From the NCBI GenBank assembly GCA_018375675.1, contig JAHACW010000028.1:1-28296 (forward strand): a DNA stretch of 28,296 nucleotides, in the 5' to 3' direction. The number at the start of each line of letters is the position of its first letter. The first letter of the stretch is position 1. A model generated the notes under the pieces. It had not been told where the DNA came from and ran no database searches. It saw only the letters and a list, made by a program, of their open reading frames with translations. Of this stretch, positions 15,725-23,815 are shown piece by piece. Source of the stretch: Actinomyces sp. (GTDB taxonomy: Bacteria; Actinomycetota; Actinomycetes; Actinomycetales; Actinomycetaceae). The position numbers were made by a program, and so were the translations under genes.

Positions 15725-18190
15725 ATGCCCAGCGTCATCCGTGTACGCGGCGCCCGCGTCCACAACCTGAAGAACGTAGACGTTGACGTTCCCCTGAACG
15801 AATTCGTCGCAGTCGCGGGCGTGTCCGGGTCGGGCAAATCCTCCCTGGCCTTGGGCACGCTCTACGCGGAGGGATCGCGGCGTTACCTGGAGTCCCTGGC
15901 GACCTACACGCGTCGGCGCATCTCCCAGGCTGCCAAGGCCTCGGTCGACGAGGTTGAGCACGTGCCCGCCGCGCTCGCGCTGCGCCAGCGCCCAGGTGTA
16001 CCCGACGTGCGCTCTACCTTTGGTACGGCGACGGAGCTTCTCAACCACCTGCGCCTGCTGTTCTCACGCGTTGGCTCCTATCTGTGCCCCAACGGGCACC
16101 GCGTCCCGCCCTCGCTGGGCGTGGCCCTAGAAGTGCCTCTCACGTGCCCGCAGTGCGCGGTCTCCTTCTACGGCCTCGGTGCGGAGGAGATGGCCTTTAA
16201 CTCGGGCGGTGCGTGCCCGGTGTGCGAGGGGACGGGCGTCCAGCGCGTCGTCAACCGAGCGTCCCTCGTGCCCGATGAATCCCTCACTATTGACGAGGGC
16301 GCGGTTTCCCCGTGGGGATCCCTCATGTGGAAGCTTATGAAGGACGTCGCCCGTGAAATGGGTGTGCGCACGAACGTGCCTTTCCGGGACCTGAGCGATG
16401 CAGAGAAGGCGATCGTCTACGAGGGGCCCGCCGAGAAACGTCACATCGTCGTCGCCACCAAGACCGGTGGCACGGAGCTGGACTTCACCTACTTCAATGC
16501 GGTCGCCACGGTCGAAAACGCCTTGTCGAAGGCGAAAGATGAGAAGGCCCTCGCCCGCGTGGAAAAATACCTCATCACCCGCACATGCCCCGCGTGCGAC
16601 GGCACGCGCCTGGGGGAACGTGTACGCTCCACGCTGATCGAGGGCATCGACCTGGGCGAGGCCTCGCGCCTCACGCTCACGGAGCTGCGCGAGTGGGTCC
16701 AGCGCGTCCCCAGCCTCGTTCCGGATGAGGTAGCTCCCATGGCCCGCGTCATTGTCGAGGAGATGACCGAGCCGATGGATCGCCTCGTGCAGCTCGGCCT
16801 GTCCTACCTATCCCTCGACCGCGCGTCCTCGACGTTGTCCAACGGTGAGCGCCAGCGCATGCAGCTCGCCCGTGCCGTACGCAACCGGACGACCGGGGTC
16901 CTCTACGTGCTGGATGAGCCGACCATTGGCCTACACCCCTCGAACGTCGACGGCGTCCTGGCGATCATCCGGGAACTCCTCGCCGACGGGAATTCCACTG
17001 TCGTCGTCGACCATGACACGCGTGTCCTCGCAGCCGCGGATCACCTGATCGAGATCGGACCCGGAGCGGGAGCGGACGGTGGTCGCGTCATCTTCCAGGG
17101 CCCCATCAACGAGGCCACCCACGCCCCCGCGTCCCGCATCGGCCCGTACATGGCTGGGGTCCGTCGGGTTGAGCGTGCAGTGGGGGAGTCGGATCAGGGC
17201 GCGGATATCGATGGGCGCGGTGCGCTTCACCTGGAGACTAACCAGATCCACACGGTGCGGCCCCTGAGTGTTGATATTCCACTGGGTTCGTTGACGGCCA
17301 TCACGGGCGTCAGTGGGTCGGGTAAGACGACACTCGTCCTTGAGTCGCTGGTTCCCGCGCTGCGTGCGCGCCTTGCTGGTGAGCCTTTGCCCGAGCACGT
17401 GCGCGACGTGGATGCCGCCGGTATCTCACGGGTGAACCTGATCGACGCGACGCCGATCGGAGTGAACGTGCGCTCGACCGTGGCCACGTACTCCGGTGTC
17501 TTGGACGAGCTGCGCCGGGCGTTTGCGCGTACCGAGGAGGCGCAGGCTGCCGGGTTGAAGCCCGGTGCATTCTCGTACAACACGGGTTCGCTTCGATGCC
17601 CCACGTGCGACGGGACCGGGCAGATCACCCTGGATGTGCAATTTTTGCCCGACGTGGACATCGAGTGCACGGATTGTCGAGGGAGCCGCTACGGCGCGCA
17701 GGCGTCGCAGATCCGCCGCGATGGGCTGAGCCTGCCCGACATCATGGCGATGAGCGTCGACGAGGCCCGGGTGGCCGTGCGTGGGCTAAAGAAAGCCGGA
17801 GCGATCCTGGAGACCCTGGCCGGCCTCGGCCTGGGATACCTGACGCTGGGGGAAGCCACTCCCGCCCTGTCAGGTGGCGAGGCCCAGCGCCTCAAGCTTG
17901 CCTCCGAAATGGGTAGGCGCCAGGAGGGCACTCTCTTCATCTTCGACGAGCCGACGATCGGCCTGCACCCGGATGATGTGCAGGTCCTCCTGAACGTGCT
18001 CCAGCACCTCATTGAGCGCGGAGCGACGGTCCTCGTCATCGAGCACGACCTGGACCTGATCCGTTGCGCTGACTGGGTCATTGATATGGGCCCGGGCGGC
18101 GGCATCGAAGGGGGTCGTATCGTCGCGCAGGGCACTCCGAGCGATATCGTGGACAGCGAGGCCTCGGTGACGGGACGCTACCTGCGCTGA
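15725..18190 (+). CDS. UvrA-family ATPase lacking the UvrB-binding domain (UvrA2-like)
   Basis: An 821-residue double ABC ATPase. First half: Walker A GVSGSGKSS (32-40), signature LSNGERQRMQLARA (~371) and Walker B YVLDEPTIGLHP (~393). Second half: Walker A GVSGSGKTT (~528), signature LSGGEAQRLKLASE (~715) and FIFDEPTIGLHP (~737). Zinc modules are visible as CPNG..CPQC, CPVCEGTG, CPACDGT, CPTCDGTG and CTDCRGS. In true UvrA about 110-130 residues of UvrB-binding domain lie between the first CP motif and FNS; here only ~35 do (121-157), so it should not load UvrB normally. Such class II UvrA proteins are linked to drug or DNA-damage tolerance. The first signature has N for the usual second G. 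The ATG lies one base after the era stop, so an earlier in-frame start inside era is not needed. Confidence 0.9.
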   Translation: MPSVIRVRGARVHNLKNVDVDVPLNEFVAVAGVSGSGKSSLALGTLYAEGSRRYLESLATYTRRRISQAAKASVDEVEHVPAALALRQRPGVPDVRSTFGTATELLNHLRLLFSRVGSYLCPNGHRVPPSLGVALEVPLTCPQCAVSFYGLGAEEMAFNSGGACPVCEGTGVQRVVNRASLVPDESLTIDEGAVSPWGSLMWKLMKDVAREMGVRTNVPFRDLSDAEKAIVYEGPAEKRHIVVATKTGGTELDFTYFNAVATVENALSKAKDEKALARVEKYLITRTCPACDGTRLGERVRSTLIEGIDLGEASRLTLTELREWVQRVPSLVPDEVAPMARVIVEEMTEPMDRLVQLGLSYLSLDRASSTLSNGERQRMQLARAVRNRTTGVLYVLDEPTIGLHPSNVDGVLAIIRELLADGNSTVVVDHDTRVLAAADHLIEIGPGAGADGGRVIFQGPINEATHAPASRIGPYMAGVRRVERAVGESDQGADIDGRGALHLETNQIHTVRPLSVDIPLGSLTAITGVSGSGKTTLVLESLVPALRARLAGEPLPEHVRDVDAAGISRVNLIDATPIGVNVRSTVATYSGVLDELRRAFARTEEAQAAGLKPGAFSYNTGSLRCPTCDGTGQITLDVQFLPDVDIECTDCRGSRYGAQASQIRRDGLSLPDIMAMSVDEARVAVRGLKKAGAILETLAGLGLGYLTLGEATPALSGGEAQRLKLASEMGRRQEGTLFIFDEPTIGLHPDDVQVLLNVLQHLIERGATVLVIEHDLDLIRCADWVIDMGPGGGIEGGRIVAQGTPSDIVDSEASVTGRYLR

Positions 18191-18238
18191 GACTCTGTCG
18201 CAGGGAAACATCAGGTGGGTATCGGCCCAGATAAGCAT

Positions 18239-18270
18239 GGTGCCCGGCTGCCGTGAGGCAGCCGGGCACC
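18239..18270. terminator. Perfect hairpin between convergent uvrA2 and lutC
   Basis: GGTGCCCGGCTGCC (18239-18252) pairs perfectly with GGCAGCCGGGCACC (18257-18270) around a GTGA loop, a 14-bp stem. It lies between the convergent stops at 18190 and 18288 and probably terminates both operons. U-runs are poor on both sides. Confidence 0.75.
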
Positions 18271-18287
18271 ACTGCGTTGTGATCAGA

Positions 18288-18962
18288 TCACTTGACGATG
18301 ACGACTCGCAGGAAGCGGGGGCCGTGCACGCCGTTGACGCGGACCAGCTCGATATCGGAGGTCGCCGAACCGCCGGCGAGCCAGGTCATCGGACGGGTCG
18401 GGTTCTTGCCGAGGATCTCGACGGCCTGGGGCACCGTGGGAACGATGTCGGAGGCGCGCAGGATGACGACGTGAGTGTCGGGAACGAGCGTGATCGCGCG
18501 GCGACCCTGGTCGGGCTCGCCATCGAGGACGATGGTGCCGGAGATAGAGATCGCGACGCGGCAACGCGTGACGACGGCATCGATCTGGTCGAGCTCCAGC
18601 GTCGGGATGGCCTGCTCGCGGCTGTCCTCGCGGACCGTGCGGCCGTCACGGGCGGCGGCCTCCTTGAAGGCGTCGTCCAGGCCGGTGGGGACCACGACGG
18701 AGGTGGCCTTCTGGTCGGCCAGGAAGGTCGAGATCGCGTCCGCGACCTCGGACTCCTTGGAGACCACGACGACCTGCGCGGAGTAGTCCTCGAGCTTCTC
18801 GATCATTTCGTCAATGACGGCCTGCGAACCGGGCGCGTGCTCGGTGGAGCGGATGTAGTCGCGGGGGATCGGACGCACCGGACGGTCCTGCTGGGAACGA
18901 GAGATGGCGTCGCGTGCGCGAGCCAGGATCGCGGTCTTCGCGTCCATGGTGGTGGTGCTCAT
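18288..18962 (-). CDS. lutC: Lactate utilization protein LutC (LUD domain)
   Basis: A 224-residue LUD-family protein. The C-terminal block GGSATSDIELVRVNGVHGP is the LutC hallmark, preceded by a region with ISGTIVLD (~150-157) that is conserved among family members. LutC is the third subunit of the LutABC complex that oxidises L-lactate to pyruvate in the cytoplasm, at the membrane face. It starts one base after the lutB stop, with AAGGAGG inside the end of lutB as its ribosome site, so it is the last gene of the lut operon. Transcription ends at the hairpin 18239-18270. Confidence 0.95.
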   Translation of the reverse strand: MSTTTMDAKTAILARARDAISRSQQDRPVRPIPRDYIRSTEHAPGSQAVIDEMIEKLEDYSAQVVVVSKESEVADAISTFLADQKATSVVVPTGLDDAFKEAAARDGRTVREDSREQAIPTLELDQIDAVVTRCRVAISISGTIVLDGEPDQGRRAITLVPDTHVVILRASDIVPTVPQAVEILGKNPTRPMTWLAGGSATSDIELVRVNGVHGPRFLRVVIVK

Positions 18963-18963
18963 G

Positions 18964-20568
18964 TCACGCCTCCTTCGGGGTCGTGTTGGTGGTCATGCCA
19001 TGCTCGGACGCGAGCGGGATGCCCGTCGCTGGGGCGTCGGTGCGAGGCGCGTTGGCGTCGGAATCCTTGTGGGTGCGCTTCCACCACTCGCGGAAGGTTT
19101 CCTTCGGGGCGACCGGCAGGTCGCGTGCGCGGGTCCACAGCGAGGCCGGGAAGGGCAGTGCGCCGATGGCGCCCTTCTTCGCAAAGAGGCGCGTCGCCTT
19201 GGTCGGCACGTTCGCGGCCTTCCACAGCTTCGCGTTCGACATGACCGGGGTAGACAGGCCCATCGCGAGGTCCCACACGTCCGGCACAAGGTTGCGCTTG
19301 ACGTCAACCGTGCGCGCACGCATGTGAATAAGGATCGTGGGGATGTCGATCTTGACGGGGCAGACCTCGCCGCACGCTCCACACAGGGAGGACGCGAAGG
19401 GCAGGGTGTGCACGGGATCGTGCTCGTCGAGGCCCTGGGTGAGCTGCGGGGTCAGGATCGCGCCGATGGGGCCCGGGTAGACGGAGCCGTAGGCGTGGCC
19501 GGAAGTGTGCTGGTACACCGGGCAGATGTTCATGCACGAGCCGCAGCGGATACATGCGAGGGCCTGGCGTCCGATCGGGTCGGCGAGGACCTTGGTGCGG
19601 CCGTTGTCCATGAGGATGAGGTGGAATTCCTGGGGGCCATCGCCGGGGGTGACGCCCGTCCACATGGAGGTGTAGGGGTTCATACGCTCGCCGGTGGCGG
19701 AACGAGGCAGGAGCTGGGAGAAAATCTCGATGTCCTGGAAGCGGGGGACCAGCTTCTCGATGCCCATCAGGGTGATGAGCGTGTCGGGCAGGGTCAAGCA
19801 CATGCGGCCGTTGCCCTCGGACTCGAAGATCGAGACCGTGCCGGTTTCCGCGACGCCCATGTTGGTGCCGGAGACAGCAACCTTGGCGTGCAGGAACTTC
19901 TTACGCAGGTGGGAGCGTGCCGCGGCGGTCAGCTCGGTCGGATCGTCGGAGAGGTCGCGAGGAGCGTCCTCCATGCGATCCAGGAAGATGCCACGAACCT
20001 CGGAACGGTTTCGGTGGATCGCCGGGACCACGATGTGGCTGGGCATGTCGTCGGCCAGCTGGACGATCATCTCGGCGAGGTCGGTCTCGCGAGCGTGAAT
20101 GCCCTGTTCCTTCAGGTACTCGTTGAGGTTCGTCTCCTGGGTGGCCATGGATTTGACTTTGACGATCTCGTCGACACCCTTGGACTTGATGATGTCCGCG
20201 ATGATGCGGTTGGCCTCGTGCTTGTCGCGCGCCCAGTGGACGATGCCACCGCGAGCGGTCACGTTGCGTTCGAACTCTTCGAGGAGCTCGGGCATGCGGG
20301 ACTCGACCTCGAACTTGACGGCCTCGGCTGCGCTGCGCAGGTCCTCCCAGTCGGGCATTTCCGCGACGCGCTGTCCGCGCTTGGTGCGGATCGTGCGGGT
20401 GGCGTGGCCCAGGTTGCGGCGCATCTGGGTGTTGGCCAGGGTCTTGTGGGCGCCTTCCGGGAAGGTCGTGCCCCAGCGGAGGGTGTCCTCGGGGATAGTG
20501 ACGGTGGTGCGCCATCCGCCGGTGTGCGACTCGGGGGCGGAGGGCATTCCGATGAACGTTGCGGTCAT
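18964..20568 (-). CDS. lutB: Lactate utilization iron-sulfur protein LutB
   Basis: A 534-residue protein. The N-terminal ~300 residues are the LUD domain (block HAKVAVSGTNMGVAETGTV near 227-245). The iron-sulfur region follows, with CIRCGSCMNICP (C339, C342, C345, C349) and CGACGEVCP (C396, C399, C403). These fit the two [4Fe-4S] centres expected for electron transfer from lactate oxidation. The C-terminal ~70 residues after FREWWKRTHKD are a family-typical tail ending with a Ser/Thr/Pro-rich stretch. It starts one base after the lutA stop, with only a weak AGGTGA ribosome site, suggesting translational coupling to lutA. Confidence 0.96.
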   Translation of the reverse strand: MTATFIGMPSAPESHTGGWRTTVTIPEDTLRWGTTFPEGAHKTLANTQMRRNLGHATRTIRTKRGQRVAEMPDWEDLRSAAEAVKFEVESRMPELLEEFERNVTARGGIVHWARDKHEANRIIADIIKSKGVDEIVKVKSMATQETNLNEYLKEQGIHARETDLAEMIVQLADDMPSHIVVPAIHRNRSEVRGIFLDRMEDAPRDLSDDPTELTAAARSHLRKKFLHAKVAVSGTNMGVAETGTVSIFESEGNGRMCLTLPDTLITLMGIEKLVPRFQDIEIFSQLLPRSATGERMNPYTSMWTGVTPGDGPQEFHLILMDNGRTKVLADPIGRQALACIRCGSCMNICPVYQHTSGHAYGSVYPGPIGAILTPQLTQGLDEHDPVHTLPFASSLCGACGEVCPVKIDIPTILIHMRARTVDVKRNLVPDVWDLAMGLSTPVMSNAKLWKAANVPTKATRLFAKKGAIGALPFPASLWTRARDLPVAPKETFREWWKRTHKDSDANAPRTDAPATGIPLASEHGMTTNTTPKEA

Positions 20569-20569
20569 G

Positions 20570-21367
20570 TCAGATCACCTGTGCGCTTTCGGGTGCGAAG
20601 GAGATGTTGCCCTCGAAGGGCTGATCCTTGGTGGATGCCAGGATCTCGGCGAGGTGCATCGGGCGGATGCCCGAGTTGAGACGCGAGAGGCCGCCGCCGA
20701 CGTGCATGAGGCACGAGTAGTCGCCCATGACGAGGACCTCGGCGCGCGTGGACATCACGTTGGTGACCTTGTCCGCGAGCATCGAGGTGGAGGTCTCGGA
20801 GTTCTTCATGGCGAAGGTGCCGCCGAAACCGCAGCAGACCTCGGCGTCGGGCAGGTCGACGAGGGTCAGGCCCTCGACGGCGCGCAGGAGGCGGTAGGGG
20901 CGGTCGCCGACCTTGGCGACACGCAGCGAGTGGCAGGTCGGGTGGTAGGTGACCGTGTGGGGGAAGTAGGCGCCCACGTCCTCGAGGCCCAGAACGTCGG
21001 TGATGAGCTCGGTGAGGTCGTAGGTGTGTTCAGCGATGCGCTGGGACTGCTTCGCGAGATGCTCGTCGCCCACGTGCTCGGCGACGACCTTCTGCTCGTG
21101 GCGCGCTGCACCGGTGCAGGAGCCGGAGGGGACGACGATGGCGTCCCACTGGCCGTCGAGCACGGGCTCGAAGGTCTTGACGTGGTTGCGCGTAATCTTC
21201 GCGGCGTCTTCGAAGTAGCCGGTGTTTGCGTGCATCTGTCCGCAGCAGACCTGGTCTTCAGGGAAGACGACCTCGTGGCCGAGGCGTTCAAGCAGGGTCA
21301 CTGTGGCCTGGGCAGCCTGGGGGAACATGACGTCTGCCAGGCAGGTGGAAAAGAGAGCGATGCGCAC
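20570..21367 (-). CDS. lutA: Lactate utilization (Fe-S)-binding protein LutA
   Basis: A 265-residue protein with two CCG (cysteine-rich) domains: CCGQMHANTG at residues 41-50 and CCGFGG at 178-183. Additional cysteines at C9, C84 and C145 complete the expected ligand sets for Fe-S or heterodisulfide-like centres. LutA is the electron-transferring subunit of LutABC. The start codon is GTG at 21367, preceded by GAGGAAGGAT. It is the first gene of the lutABC operon. The upstream 311 nt contain an inverted repeat (21505-21527) that may be a regulator site. No LutR/LldR-type regulator gene is found in the window. Confidence 0.95.
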   Translation of the reverse strand: MRIALFSTCLADVMFPQAAQATVTLLERLGHEVVFPEDQVCCGQMHANTGYFEDAAKITRNHVKTFEPVLDGQWDAIVVPSGSCTGAARHEQKVVAEHVGDEHLAKQSQRIAEHTYDLTELITDVLGLEDVGAYFPHTVTYHPTCHSLRVAKVGDRPYRLLRAVEGLTLVDLPDAEVCCGFGGTFAMKNSETSTSMLADKVTNVMSTRAEVLVMGDYSCLMHVGGGLSRLNSGIRPMHLAEILASTKDQPFEGNISFAPESAQVI

Positions 21368-21504
21368 TGGGGGATCCTTCCTCGTGGGTGCTGTCCAACT
21401 CAGGTTATGACTGGGTCCGAGGTCCCAGCGGCCGTTTTTATCCAGACAGCGTGGGTGAGGTCGATTTTCCCCCTATTTCGCGCGGAAAGATCTCTGCCGC
21501 TAAT

Positions 21505-21527
21505 CAATGAAAATTGGCCTCTCATTG
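21505..21527. promoter_or_regulatory. Inverted repeat, candidate operator upstream of lutABC
   Basis: CAATGA (21505-21510) and TCATTG (22 bp away, 21522-21527) are perfect inverted 6-mers with an 11-nt spacer, about 140 nt before the lutA start and upstream of the weak promoter candidate. Spacing of ~17 nt centre to centre fits a dimeric regulator on one DNA face. It does not match a GntR (FadR-type) TNGTNNNACNA consensus. Confidence 0.25.
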
Positions 21528-21608
21528 GGCGTTTTAGGGCCTTCGGGGCGCGACTTAGCTCAGGGTGAGTTTTCGTTTTTCAGTTTCGCGATGATTCTGT
21601 GTGCACAA

Positions 21609-21625
21609 GAGGTCGTCCCGACCTC
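21609..21625 (-). terminator. Short hairpin after the lipoprotein array
   Basis: GAGGTCG and CGACCTC form a 7-bp stem with a TCC loop, about 55 nt beyond the stop of the last lipoprotein gene on the minus strand. It is followed by TTGTG in that direction. A weak terminator candidate separating the cassette from lutABC. Confidence 0.35.
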
Positions 21626-21678
21626 GAAAACGGACGAGGCCGGGGCGCGGTGAAGAAGGAATGATGAAGCCGGGGGAA

Positions 21679-22233
21679 TTAGGGGTGGCCGATCGCTGTG
21701 AGGACGAGCAGCTGGCAGTCCTTGGATACCGCTATAGCCGTGATGGGCAGGGTTCTAAAACCGGTCTTCCCCTTGCCTTTCTCGGGTGGGAGGATGGCGT
21801 TGGCGTGATCGGGGTTGATCGTCGAGAAGTGGCAGTTCTCTGGCACGAACTTCTGGAGCCGCGGATCGATTCCGGGCAGAACGCTCGCGTCCCCGGTCGA
21901 TCCTTCCATGAGGGTGTCGATCGTCGTGGTGGGGACGGTGGCGACCCCGGTCAACCAGTATTCGGGATCCTGCTCGAGGGCGTAGAGGATCCCCGAATGG
22001 GTGCGAGCGGTGACCACGTTGCCGTTGGTTGCTTGCATTCCCGGCCAGCGCTCGTTGAACGAGTCGAGGCGTGTCTGCACCTTCGTCTCGCGGTCGCTCG
22101 TGTAGGTGAATGGGGCGAATCGCGGGTCCTGCAAACCCCTCACGTGGGTATAATCGCCCGCGAACGGGTTGCACGCAGCGGTGAGTGCCGCGACCACGAG
22201 CAGCGGCGCGAGGGCCTTGAGTGGGTGCTTCAT
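21679..22233 (-). CDS. Small lipoprotein, third of three tandem paralogs
   Basis: A 184-residue lipoprotein. A basic N-terminus (MKHPLK) and hydrophobic core lead to the lipobox LTAAC with the lipidated cysteine at residue 21. The mature part starts NPF and contains DPRFAPFTY, DSFNERWPGM, YWLTGVATVP, VLPGIDP, FVPENC and ending ISK-like AVSKDCQLLVLTAIGH. The same blocks in the same order occur in the two genes just upstream. Two conserved cysteines (in VPENC and SKDC) may form a disulfide. AAGGAAAG precedes the ATG. It is the last gene of the cassette. Function unknown. Position downstream of an effector-like gene makes a surface immunity or decoy role possible, but this is inference. Confidence 0.82.
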   Translation of the reverse strand: MKHPLKALAPLLVVAALTAACNPFAGDYTHVRGLQDPRFAPFTYTSDRETKVQTRLDSFNERWPGMQATNGNVVTARTHSGILYALEQDPEYWLTGVATVPTTTIDTLMEGSTGDASVLPGIDPRLQKFVPENCHFSTINPDHANAILPPEKGKGKTGFRTLPITAIAVSKDCQLLVLTAIGHP

Positions 22234-22314
22234 GGCTTTCCTTGGGTGGTCCTTTGGGCTGTCATTGACGAGGTCGGGGCGCGGTGGAGAGGACGAGTGG
22301 GAGGTCCCTGGGGC

Positions 22315-22860
22315 TCAGGAGTGGCCGAGGGCGGTGAACACGAGAAGGTGGCAATCTTCGGATATGGCCAACGCTTCTATGTCCATGGGGCCGAAATCGT
22401 CGGGAATACTCGACTTATCGGGTGCGAGTGCCTTATCCGCGAACTTCGGGTCGATCGTCGTGAACTTGCACTCCTGCGGCACATACTCGTAGAGACCAGG
22501 GTAGATGCCGGGTAGCAGTGTGTCGGTGGCTGCGCCCTCCGCGAGGAGCTGGATCGTCTCATCGGGGACGGTCGCAACAGCGGTCAGCCAGAATTCAGGG
22601 TCCTGGTCGGGGAGGAAACCTGTTTGGCTCGAATATGCGGTGACGATGTGTGCGTCGCTCGCCTTCGTGTTCGGCCACCGAACGTTGACGGAGTCGATCC
22701 GATCTTTGACCGTCGGCGTCTCGTCGCTTTTGTAGACGAACTCGGCAAAGCGTGGATCCTTCGGGTACTGAGGACTTGCCTTGTGTGCGAACGGGTTGCA
22801 CGCGGCGGCGAGTGCAGCGACCGTGAGCAGTGGCACGAGGGTCTTGAGAGGGAGCTTCAT
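22315..22860 (-). CDS. Small lipoprotein, second of three tandem paralogs
   Basis: A 181-residue lipoprotein with lipobox LAAAC (cysteine 21) after MKLPLKTLVPLL. The mature part contains NPF, DPRFAEFVYKSDE, DSVNVRWPN, EFWLTAVATVPDETI, LLPGIYPGLYEYVPQEC, FTTIDP and ALAISEDCHLLVFTALGH. It is most similar to the third copy in its ends (TA.GH) and to the first copy in its middle (YEYVP.EC.FTT.DP). The ATG at 22860 is chosen because it starts the signal peptide; the frame stays open upstream to 23154 without homology. The 22-nt gap to the preceding gene shows only a weak AGGAC ribosome site. Confidence 0.82.
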   Translation of the reverse strand: MKLPLKTLVPLLTVAALAAACNPFAHKASPQYPKDPRFAEFVYKSDETPTVKDRIDSVNVRWPNTKASDAHIVTAYSSQTGFLPDQDPEFWLTAVATVPDETIQLLAEGAATDTLLPGIYPGLYEYVPQECKFTTIDPKFADKALAPDKSSIPDDFGPMDIEALAISEDCHLLVFTALGHS

Positions 22861-22882
22861 GAGTGTCCTGAACGTTAGTGTG

Positions 22883-23452
22883 CTAGGCGTTGAGGCCATC
22901 GCCGGTGACGATAATGAGATTGCACTGCGCGGAGACCGCAAACTCGCGGATCTCGAATGATCCCCATTCCGAATAGATGGCTTCTGGATCGGTGCCGAGG
23001 ACCTTGTTGGCAACGGCGGGGTCAACGGTTGTGAAAGTACATTCCTCGGGCACGTACTCGTACAAGAGAGGGTGGATGCCGGGTAACAACGAAGATCCGC
23101 CGATGCTGTCATCGACGAGCATGGTGATCGTTGTGTCGGGGACCTCGGCGACACCGGTCAGCCAGAATTGGCGGTCCGGCGTCGGCTGCCGGTCGGCACC
23201 ATCTCGGTAATGGGCTACAACAACGTGTCCGGCGGTCGCCCCCAGTCCGGGAATACGCTCGTTGAACGAGTCGACACGCTCCTTTACCTCCAGCTCATCA
23301 TCGGTCTCGTACGTGAATTTGGCAAAGCGCGGGTCCTGCGGGTACTGAGTCGGCGTTGCCGCCGGCGTGTTCCTGGGTGTGAACGGGTTGCACGCGGCGG
23401 CGAGCGCAGCGACCGCGAGCACGGGAAGGGACAACCGACGAAGTGATTTCAT
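22883..23452 (-). CDS. Small lipoprotein, first of three tandem paralogs
   Basis: A 189-residue lipoprotein with lipobox LAAAC (cysteine 21) after MKSLRRLSLPVL. The mature part has NPF, a Pro/Thr-rich spacer, then DPRFAKFTYETDDE, DSFNERIPGLG, QFWLTGVAEVPDTTI, LLPGIHPLLYEYVPEEC, FTTVDP and FAVSAQCNLIIVTGDG. GGAG lies 8 nt before the ATG. It starts 3 nt after the stop of the small protein gene at 23456-23815, so it is in the same transcript. It is the most diverged at its C-terminus of the three copies. Function unknown; the family was not recognised. Confidence 0.82.
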   Translation of the reverse strand: MKSLRRLSLPVLAVAALAAACNPFTPRNTPAATPTQYPQDPRFAKFTYETDDELEVKERVDSFNERIPGLGATAGHVVVAHYRDGADRQPTPDRQFWLTGVAEVPDTTITMLVDDSIGGSSLLPGIHPLLYEYVPEECTFTTVDPAVANKVLGTDPEAIYSEWGSFEIREFAVSAQCNLIIVTGDGLNA

Positions 23453-23455
23453 CGC

Positions 23456-23815
23456 TCAGGCTCCGAAATACATCGAGATGTACACGTAGTTTCCGCAGAT
23501 GGCTACGTCTGTCGGATGATGGCTGATTCCAAGAAAAGACTGCAGTTCTTGACCCGTGTACCACTTTTCGCCAGTGAGATGAGCGAAATCTACGGGCAAA
23601 TGAAGCTCCTTGGTATATTCTCCAGCACAGTGCTCAGCGAGAACGTCACGCCATTCGTTATTTGCAAGTGCAAATATTGTCAACAGTCGATCTGATGGTC
23701 CGGGCAGCGTTTCCTCCACGATGAGAGTAACGTCCCGATCGAGTATTTGAAAATACTCATGCACGGGAAAGAGCTGGTCTAAGCCATCCATGGAAAGTAA
23801 TTGTGATGTCTTCAT
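23456..23815 (-). CDS. Small hypothetical protein coupled to the effector-like gene
   Basis: A 119-residue protein without signal peptide or membrane helix. It reads as alternating strands and helices, with W/Y-rich blocks such as LLTIFALANNEW, EKWYTGQEL and DVAICGNYVYISMYF. Its ATG overlaps the stop of the 23812-25026 gene (ATGA), so its translation is probably coupled to that gene. The position directly after an effector-like gene is that of an immunity protein. Its second half, from EYTKELHL to the C-terminus, has a length and pattern loosely like the second half of the lipoproteins that follow (EYVPEECTF.. to the end), hinting at distant relation. I do not recognise a family. Confidence 0.7.
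   Translation of the reverse strand: MKTSQLLSMDGLDQLFPVHEYFQILDRDVTLIVEETLPGPSDRLLTIFALANNEWRDVLAEHCAGEYTKELHLPVDFAHLTGEKWYTGQELQSFLGISHHPTDVAICGNYVYISMYFGA

Larger units (their letters stand above)
21368..21678. other. Gene-free region upstream of lutA
   Basis: This 311-nt stretch has no convincing gene on either strand. It contains the presumed lut promoter. A weak minus-strand candidate is TCGACC, then 16 nt, then GATAAA near 21441. It also holds the inverted repeat at 21505-21527 and a 7-bp hairpin at 21609-21625. A block at 21633-21656 resembles the 3' flank of the middle lipoprotein gene. Its AT content is visibly higher than in the neighbouring genes. Confidence 0.6.

Noticed and set aside
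20099..21568. Long plus-strand open frame across lutA and the upstream intergenic region.
   Set aside because: Shadow of lutB/lutA, and its extension into the gap shows no conserved motif or ribosome site.
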